From Hesseltinella vesiculosa (Eukaryota > Mucoromycota > Mucoromycetes > Mucorales > Cunninghamellaceae): 64,000 bases of DNA. Made by a program: the position numbers and the translations under genes. Positions 57,201 to 64,000 of this stretch are shown here, piece by piece; positions within the stretch are counted from its first letter, which is position 1, and each line of letters starts with the position of its first letter. The DNA is taken from contig MCGT01000018.1 in the NCBI GenBank assembly GCA_002104935.1, positions 248,001 to 312,000 on the forward strand, in the 5' to 3' direction. The notes beneath the pieces are model-generated. The model searched no databases and had not been told where the DNA came from. It saw only the letters and a program-made list of their open reading frames with translations.

Positions 57201-57973
57201 GATCCAACGCTACACCAATGGTCCAGCGCCTCTGCTCCTGCCACGTCGCCTGAAAAGACCCGGCAGAACGCGTCCCTGAATGACATCAAGATGCAGGACC
57301 AAATGCAGCGTTACCAGCAGCAGCAGCGCCAGCAAGCCTTGATTGACCAGCAGCAGCAAATGATTATGCAGCAGCAGCAGCACATTGCTAACCAGCAGAT
57401 CCAGCACCAGCAACTGCAAATCCAGCAACTGCAGCAGCCCCTCCTCACCGGCCAACCCATGGTGCTCTACCAGCAATCCCAAGTCACCGGCATGCCCATG
57501 CAGGCGCAGATGACCGGCCTACCAACCATGCAAGCCCAGATGACTGGCTTCGTACCCCAGCAGCAGCAGATGACCGGCTTTGTGTCGCCAGCCCCCACAC
57601 TTCCTCAAATGCATGCACCACAGCAGCCTGCCATGACCGGTTTTGGTGCTTCGCTGTCGCCATTCCAGGCCCAGCCCACCGGCTGGCAAGCCTCGACGCC
57701 TGACAATCCCTTTGGCTCAGGCAGCAGCACCACGCCTATGTATCAGCAATTGCAGCCTCAGATGACCGGTGTGCAGCAAACCGAGCTGTCTGGCAACCGA
57801 GACAAATATGCGCCTTTCCGTACACCTGGCGCCGATGTGTTTACCCCCTCTGGGTCGATGCAACGTAAGTCACCCTTCCTCACCCACAAGGTCGATCGAT
57901 ATTCACGCCTTTTTTTTTTTTCGACTTAGATGGCCAAGGGGGATTTGGCCAAAGACAAGGTCAAGGCTGGTAG
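54297..57973 (+). CDS. SLA1: SLA1-type endocytic adaptor (3 SH3, SHD1, SHD2)
   Basis: The protein starts MKYLEVCQALYDYEARTPDE (first SH3). The second SH3 is VRAEFDYDAQQEEELSI, a PH-like SHD region follows (SKGNLLVGNGLLCFGSETDK), and the third SH3 is AIALFDFQAEGGEELSVKEN. Next come an E/R-rich coiled coil, SHD1 (RTWTDRSASFRVDAQYLAFS) and SAM-like SHD2 (WFDWFMKVGIPMQQALIYSS). The Gln-rich C-terminus holds repeated QxTG motifs (QAQMTG, QQQMTG, QPQMTG), which fit the LxxQxTG sites of Ark/Prk kinases. It ends DGQGGFGQRQGQGW. Sla1 links NPFxD-bearing cargo and clathrin to actin assembly at cortical patches. Introns lie at about 54487-54583, 54915-54986, 55976-56080, 56116-56178, 56835-56860 and 57865-57928. 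Confidence 0.95.
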
Positions 57974-58201
57974 AACAAATGTCACCTTTCTTTTTTTTTT
58001 TTCTTGTCGCTCCATAAACCAACCAATTTTTGAAAACCGTGTTTACTGTAACAGAGGGATCTATCGAGGGGAAAAAAAAAAAAGAAAAAGGCTGTACAAA
58101 GTAGAGATGCATCGGGATGGCTTGGGTCAAAAAGGAGAGGACGTGCGGGAAAATAAAAAGAAAGGGTAGTGGTAAAAAATGGGTACAACAATAGAAGGGC
58201 T

Positions 58202-58617
58202 TTATGTCTTCTTGTCGCTCATAAAGTTGGCAGCCTTGATAGCATCTCTATTGCGTTTACGATGGTATGTACGGTTGGTGGGCTTGGTGGTTTTTTGTTT
58301 TTGCTTCTTTTCGTCCAGCAGATCCCAGAGCCACATTGGATATTGATCGTCTTCCAGAGCGACGGGATCCTTGCCGTCTTTCAAAAAGTTGATGCCTTTT
58401 AGTACTGTGCCGGCAGGTGTTGATGAGGCTTTTCTAGAAGGTTGTGTCGATGTGCCTAGTGTGGTCATAAAAGAAAAAGTCAATGGCCATTCGGAAAACA
58501 GCCGTCTTTATACATACCTTCAGGGGCAGCTTGTGAAGACACGAACGAGGTGGTATGAAGTAGCGATCGCTGTACTCGTAGGCAGGGACGCAATGACGCA
58601 CGGGCAGAAACCAACAT
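58202..58617 (-). CDS. MRPL37: Mitochondrial large-subunit ribosomal protein mL54
   Basis: Exon 1 (58617 to about 58520) encodes an Arg/Ser-rich presequence, MLVSARASLRPCLRVQRSLL. After an intron (about 58458-58520) comes the conserved core VLKGINFLKDGKDPVALEDD followed by YPMWLWDLLDEKK and a basic tail (NRTYHRKRNRDAIKAANFMS). The LKG.NxLKxGxDPVAxxDxxYPxWLW pattern is diagnostic for mL54 (yeast MRPL37). The length of about 120 aa is normal. Confidence 0.9.
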
Positions 58618-59631
58618 CTTTTAATGTAGATCAAGAAGGAAAAGACACAAACAAAAAAAAAAAAAAAAAAAGCGGAAGCCTTCGTTTTTTTTACAGTGCG
58701 AAGCAGTCCCTGCCTACAGGCAGTGTCCAAATCTTACAGGAAATGTTTGGTCGCTTTGCAAAAAAAAAAAAAAGTCACATTCATGGTACCATCATTCTGC
58801 TGCCTTCAAGCCAATGTCGCCGCAAGTGATCCCTCGTGCCTTGACACTCTCAAGGTTTTTTTGTGATCCAGAGGAATTTTGTTTCACTTTAATTTTGTCC
58901 TCGATGGGTATCGTGAGAAAAGACATAGAGACACTATTTGGCCATCGATGAGCTGTTCTTGTGCAAAAACCAGGCGGGATGATGCCATTCCTAAGGATTT
59001 AAAGTTTTTTCTTTCATAAGGGTGGGACCAAAAGTATTGGAAAGTTTGGAAGTCTTTAAGCCCAGGGGGTTTGGCCTTTGCATTTGATTGGAAGGGATGG
59101 CTATTTTTTATTTTTTTTTGAAATTGTGTTTTTGGAGGACGATCATATGAAGAAATTGACACCACGTTTGTTCAAAAAAAGCGTTGGGAAATCGACTGAA
59201 TTCTTCTATTTTTGGTATGGCTCCGAAAACTCAATCGAGCATGAAGAGATCTCGCAGAAGACGTTATCTTGTTTAAGAAAGAACACAGGACTGTGATTGG
59301 CTGATTTTGACGTGATCGAGCAAAAAAAGTGTGATGAGAGACCGGAGCTCAAAATCCTGCAGTGCACATAAAAAAAAAAAAACGACAGGTGGCAGTTGTG
59401 CCCTTTTCTTTTTCTCCCAATCTTTTCTTAATCTCTCTTATCTATACTTGAAAGCATTTTTCAGGTGTACTATTTGATTTTATTACCTCACCAAGAACAA
59501 ACAAAAGAACGCTGATAGAATCCGGGTCTCTGGCCACAACTAAAGAATTCGTCTTACTGCCTTTCCGCTGTTGATCACACTCTCCTCAACATATTTTTTA
59601 TTGTCGTCCTATTATCCAAGTTTGTTATATA
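58618..59631. other. Divergent intergenic region between mL54 and the permease
   Basis: About 1.0 kb containing both promoters. It holds long A tracts (58660-58672, 58762-58775, 59370-59382). Open frames at 58880-59290 were inspected on both strands for transposase motifs and none were convincing. The 150 bp before 59632 are T/C-rich. Confidence 0.4.
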
Positions 59632-61511
59632 ATGTCATTGAACGAAAAAGTATTGAAGCAAGATTTGGCTACGTCCATTGATACTGGTTCCATTGCTGAG
59701 ACCGAAGATGGCCAGACCCCACGCAACCAACTGCAACGAGGCTTGAAAGCTCGCCATATCCAAATGATTGCCCTTGGTGGTACCATTGGTAAGGCCCAAC
59801 GCTTATTTTTTTTTCCTCACCTTCTGACGCCTACATTCCATTTATAGGTACGGGTTTATTCATGTCCAGTGGTAAAGCGTAAGTCATTCACCGTTTCCTA
59901 TCGCTTCGAAACTAAGCCATGCTCCTTTTTTTTTTTACAGTATTTCCAATGGCGGTCCTGGCGGTGCTCTTGTAGGCTATGGGATTGTTGGTATCCTCGT
60001 TTATTTTGTTATGATGAGTTTGGGTGAAATGGCCACGTACATGCCTGTGCATGGTAGTTTTGGTCACTTTGCTGGCCGGTTTGTCGACCCAAGCCTGGGC
60101 TTCATGGTGTCTGTGCTGTACTGGTGTAACTGGGCCGTTGGTGTGGCTGTTGAGCTGACAGGTGTGGCCATGATCATGGAATACTGGATTACCAGCGTCA
60201 ACAGTGTGGTCTGGAGTATCATCTGTCTTGTTATTCTCGTCATTATCAACGTCTTTGCTGTCAAGGGCTATGGTGAAATTGAGTATGATCACTCGAAAAA
60301 AAAAATGGCATTGGCTCATTGGTCTATCTTTTTTTTTTTTTTTCCCTCGCTTAGATATTGGGTCAGTTTTATCAAGATCCTCACCATTGTGGCCTTTGTG
60401 ATTATCGGTATCTGTGTCGACACCGGTGCCTTGGGTGGAGACCATATCGGCGTGCGCAACTTCCATCTGGACGGCGGCGCCTTCCCCAATGGTTTCCTCG
60501 GTGTTTTCAACGTGTTCATCACTGCCGCCTTCAGGTAAATAGCCCCCTCCTCCGGACAAAATAGCCACGTTGGGTTACTCATGCCTCTCTCATAGTTACA
60601 ACGGTGTCGAAATGGTTGGTATTTCTGCTGGTGAATCGCAAAACCCTCACAAGACGATCCCCGCTGCAGTCAAGCAGGTGTTTGTGCGCATTGTGCTCTT
60701 CTACATCCTGTCCATGTTGATGATTGGTCTTTGCATTCCCTACAACGACCCCAACTTGCTTGACGGTGCCAGCAATGTCGCTGTGTCGCCTTTCACCCTG
60801 GTCTTCCGCCTTGCTGGCGCCCAAAGTGCTGCCGATATCATCAACGCCATCATCCTCGTCACCATGATCTCCGCCGGCAACTCGGGCGTGTACTCCTCCA
60901 GCCGCACGCTCATGCGTCTGTCCGAAGATGGCTACGTGCCCAAGTTCTTCTCGCGCGTCAACCGCTTTGGTGTGCCCATCTATGCTGTCCTGACCTCGTG
61001 TTTTGTCGGCTGTCTGGCCTTTTTGACCTCCTTCATCGGCTCGGGTGTCGTGTTCACCTGGTTGACTCGCCTCACCTCTCTGGCTGGTTTGATCACTTGG
61101 ATCTCGATTTCTATCACCCACATCCGTTTCCGTATGGGGTTGGCAGCTCAAGGCCGCGCATTGTCGACGTTGCCCTATGTGGCTCCTTTGTATCCTTATG
61201 CTGATCTGTTTGTGATTGTGATTGGTTCGATTGTGGTGTTTGGCCAAGGCTATGCTACCTTTATTGCCCCCATCAAGGGTGCTGAGGTGGTCGGCTCTTA
61301 CATTGGTCTGATCTTGGCTGTGGTGTTGTATGTGGGCCACAAGGTGATTCGCCGTCCTGCGTTCATCAAGGCCGAAGACATGGACTTTGAAACCGGTACA
61401 CTCAAGGTACCTGCCAACGGGTTGCAAGTGGACGACGACGATGATGCTTCGGATCTGAACGCTCCTCTTTGGAAACGCTGGTTCAACAAGCTGGTTGCCA
61501 TCCTTGCCTAA
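59632..61511 (+). CDS. Amino-acid permease, fungal YAT/APC family
   Basis: A cytoplasmic N-terminus (MSLNEKVLKQDLATSIDTGS) leads to RGLKARHIQMIALGGTIGTG, the family signature at TM1. Other family marks are SGKAISNGGPGGALVGYGIV, MSLGEMATYMPVHGSF, YNGVEMVGISAGESQNPHKT and SAGNSGVYSSSRTLMRLSED. Twelve TM segments are visible, and the protein ends APLWKRWFNKLVAILA. These match the plasma-membrane permeases of the Can1/Lyp1/Gap1 group that import amino acids with protons. Substrate specificity cannot be read off. Four introns lie at about 59791-59848, 59881-59939, 60285-60354 and 60536-60596. Confidence 0.93.
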
Positions 61512-61837
61512 AAAAAAAAAAGGAGGGGATTTAAACTCCCGCTTTTGCATTGGCTTCATCATTACCCATCACGCTGCATCTCATCCCTACTGTTTATTTC
61601 AACAATACTGCATCTCTGCTTGTTTCCATCTTTTTGCATTCATGACACATTCTTTTAGATACATTTTAACATCAAGGATTCTGGTTCAACAACAAGTCCA
61701 TTCTATTTTGAAAATAAAGTAGAAAAAAAAATGTTGAGGAGACGTGTTGATGCAACACCCTCCTAGCACTTTTTTTTTTTTTTTTTTGACACGGTTAAAA
61801 TGTTGTGTTTATTATTATTATTATTTTGGAATGGTTT
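61512..61837. other. Convergent intergenic region
   Basis: 326 bp between the stops of the permease and the thiolase. It contains an 'aataaa' near 61712, a T17-18 tract near 61772 and an (att)n run at about 61811-61825. No gene is seen. Confidence 0.55.
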
Positions 61838-63563
61838 TTAGAGCTTGGCTTCCAAAAATTCGGCACGCTTGGTGGACTTGGCCTTGTCGTAGTCTTCCTG
61901 GGTGATGGACCGGGCTTCGACGGCAGGGTTGTAGTTGGTCAGGGGTTTGCAGGCATTGGCATTGGCCTTTTTGTAGATGGTCACCACGACAGCACCACCC
62001 AAGCCCACATTGTGTTGCAGAGCATACTTGACATTAGGCACTTGACGGTCACCGGCCCAGCCACGCGCTTGCCACACCAATTCTGAAGGAGAAAAAAAAA
62101 ATGGGTCAACGAATGGCTTGCCAGTCTCGCCTCTCCTTACCAGAGCATTGGGCCAAGCCAGTGGCACCCAAAGGATGGCCCTTGGAGATCAAACCGCCAC
62201 TGGGGTTGACGACGTATTTGCCGCCATAGGTATTATCACCGCTGTCGATCAGGGTATGGGCCTTGCCAGGAGGGGTCAAAGCCAAAGCGTCATAGGTCAG
62301 GAGCTAATTCAGAGAGAAGATCAACGTTCCATTCGTTTCGTGTCGTGCGTTGGACTTACTTCGTTGGCGGAGAAACAGTCGTGGAGTTCAATGACTTGGA
62401 CATCGTTGGGGGTGATGCCGGCCTTTTGGTAGGCTTGGGCAGCGGCGCGGCGGGTCATGTCGGCACCGGCCCATTCGATAGGGTCCTTGGACAGCATGAC
62501 GGGGGAGTCGGTGGCCATGATTTGCGACACAATTTCGACAGCTTGGTCCTGCAGGCCATGTTTGATGACGAATTGTTCGTTGGCGACAATGACAGCGCCG
62601 GCGCCGTCCGAGGTAGGGCAGCATTGGAGCTTGGTCAAGGGGCCAAACACCTTGGGTGACTTTTCGATTTGTTCCAAGGTATACACGTCACGGAATTGGG
62701 AATAGGGGTTGCGCGAGCTTAAGAAGAAATGGGCCGAGACGATGTGAGATATCTCTGCAACAATCTCTCTCAAGTTACCTATGGGAATGATTCTTTTCAG
62801 CAATCTTGGCCATGTGTCGTTCGGTAGCACCATATTTGTTCATGTAGCCAATACCGGCGTTACCAAAGATTTGAGCAGCAGGAGGCGCCTTGGGTTCGAA
62901 GCCAACGCTTTCGATCATTTGCATGGTCACATGGTCTATAGGAAAAAAAAACGTTGGTGACCAGGATTTTTCTTTTTTTTGGCCTTCTTACCCATGGGGT
63001 TGGTACGGTCAGCAAAGGTCGAGGTCAGAGAGCCACGGGCCATGCGTTCAAAACCCAAAGCCATGGCACAGTCCACGCTGCCGGAGGCGACGGCGTTGCG
63101 GGCTTGCAACAAAGCCGTGGAGCCAGTGGAGCAGTTGTTGTTGACATTGATGATAGGGATTTGGGTCATGCCCAATTGGTACAGCACTAGCATAATCCGA
63201 ATGTGAGCGACACTTTTGATCAGGCAAAGCTCCTGAAAACGTACCTCGTTGGCCAGCGGTGCTGTCACCGTAGACATAACCACAAGCAGCATATTCCACC
63301 TTGTCATAAGTGATGTTGGCATCATTCAATGCTTTGACGGAAGCTTCCAAACCCATTTCTATGCATGCCAAAAAAAAAAAAAAGTGGTTAAAGTTCATGG
63401 CTGCCTGGGAAAATCGTGTGTCATCGTTGATTTACCAGGATAATCACTGTAAAGAAAAGAATGTTACTTTTTATCATGACTATGCTGGGATGCCAACTTA
63501 CACTTCACCACGAGGTTTGATGAACTTGGTCATGCCGACACCAATAACGAATACTTTAGCCAT
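61838..63563 (-). CDS. SCPx-type 3-ketoacyl-CoA thiolase, peroxisomal
   Basis: The protein starts [20 protein letters not shown]. It continues [20 protein letters not shown] and [20 protein letters not shown] (nucleophilic Cys), [14 protein letters not shown] (His and the HDCF motif of the SCPx group) and [20 protein letters not shown] (second Cys/His). It ends [11 protein letters not shown]; the last three residues AKL fit a type-1 peroxisomal targeting signal. This is the thiolase half of sterol carrier protein X, cleaving 3-ketoacyl-CoA (including branched chains) in peroxisomal beta-oxidation. The SCP2 lipid-transfer domain is absent. Seven or so short introns interrupt it, two of them very near the start. 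Confidence 0.93.
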
Positions 63564-63854
63564 GTTGTTTCTTTTTTTAAAAAAAAGGTGGAGAAGAAGG
63601 GGAATGAATTTTGTGTTTTCCCCCACCTTTTTATTTGCGAGGCGCCGGCTAAATCATTTGGGTGGCGAAACAAAAAAAGTGCTCACGCTTTTTGGGCTTC
63701 ACATGAAAAATTTCAATGGGTGACAAACATGATTCCTACGCTGAATTACAAATGCAGGCAAGCTGAGTGACATCTGGTTTAACGATTATTGTTCTGATTT
63801 TTATTTTTATTAGTCCATTACAAGGATGAGTTAAATTACAAGTGAAGGCAGCAG

Positions 63855-64000
63855 CTAGGGGTCGGCGAGCTCATCGATTTTTTCCAGCAACAGCTGGCAG
63901 CGGACATGCAGGATCATGTAGACAGCTTCGTAGCGTACATCCTTGGTCGTCCAATCGTCATGGGTATCGGCGGGTTCAAGTGTGCTGGTGTCGACTTTCT
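63855..64000 (-). CDS. 3' end of an unidentified minus-strand gene (partial)
   Basis: An open minus-strand frame from the window edge ends in a stop at 63855-63857. The 47 visible residues read VDTSTLEPADTHDDWTTKDV, then RYEAVYMILHVRCQLLLEKI and DELADP. It looks like a C-terminal helix and no family is recognised. The rest lies beyond base 64000. Confidence 0.55.
   Translation of the reverse strand, partial: KVDTSTLEPADTHDDWTTKDVRYEAVYMILHVRCQLLLEKIDELADP

Noticed and set aside
58850..59345. Tc1/mariner-like transposase remnant
   Set aside because: Some translated words look vaguely transposase-like, but no DDE motif or conserved block was found on either strand.

Overview
This is intron-rich fungal nuclear DNA. 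Genes are close together on both strands, introns are mostly 50-100 nt with GT...AG ends, and A/T homopolymer runs are frequent in introns and between genes. Conserved eukaryotic proteins such as RPB2, WDR3/Utp12, condensin Barren, Sla1, a SAPS protein and MCM10 give reading-frame anchors. The lineage-specific proteins, the Fanzor-type nuclease and a probable U12-type intron point to Mucoromycota, most likely Mucorales. The species cannot be fixed from this window.

Layout. 1-6060: accessory block. It holds an intact gene of an apparently lineage-expanded family (minus; carries a PD...ExK motif), a truncated second copy, and arrays of a ~233-bp repeat upstream of each copy. 6228-10424: RPB2 (minus). 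10963-12277: TTI2-like. 12476-15910: WDR3/UTP12. 16882-18757: MFS monocarboxylate-type transporter. 19145-20132 (minus): mitochondrial S-adenosylmethionine carrier. 20292-21213 (minus): secreted protein of unknown function. 21416-24961 (minus): Fanzor/TnpB-like RuvC nuclease with apparent frame breaks. 25486-28773: SAPS-domain phosphatase subunit with a U12-type intron. 29245-31034 (minus): M24B Xaa-Pro peptidase. 31620-33030 (minus): single-HKD PLD-family protein. 33322-34135 (minus): unknown. 34569-36032: DCAF4-like WD40. 36215-39067 (minus): condensin Barren/BRN1. 39700-41637: polytopic membrane protein. 41772-42854 (minus): mitochondrial 3-hydroxyacyl-CoA dehydrogenase. 43667-45091: MCM10. 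46888-49062: cyclin Y-like. 49329-50140 (minus): acidic protein. 50300-51099: DUF4460/TCAIM-like.

51100-54296 is gene-poor and repeat-rich. It holds a decayed Ty3/gypsy integrase fragment, a short interstitial telomere-like array, tRNA-Gly(TCC) and degenerate dispersed repeats. Then follow SLA1 (54297-57973), mL54 (58202-58617, minus), an amino-acid permease (59632-61511), a peroxisomal SCPx-type thiolase (61838-63563, minus) and the 3' end of a further minus-strand gene.

The core genes are unrelated housekeeping functions and there are no operons. The main material for a second look is the Fanzor gene, the duplicated PD...ExK family with its satellite-like array, the U12-type intron, and the tRNA/gypsy/telomere-repeat cluster. 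Exon joins were worked out by eye from splice signals and frame continuity, so start and stop coordinates are firmer than internal boundaries.
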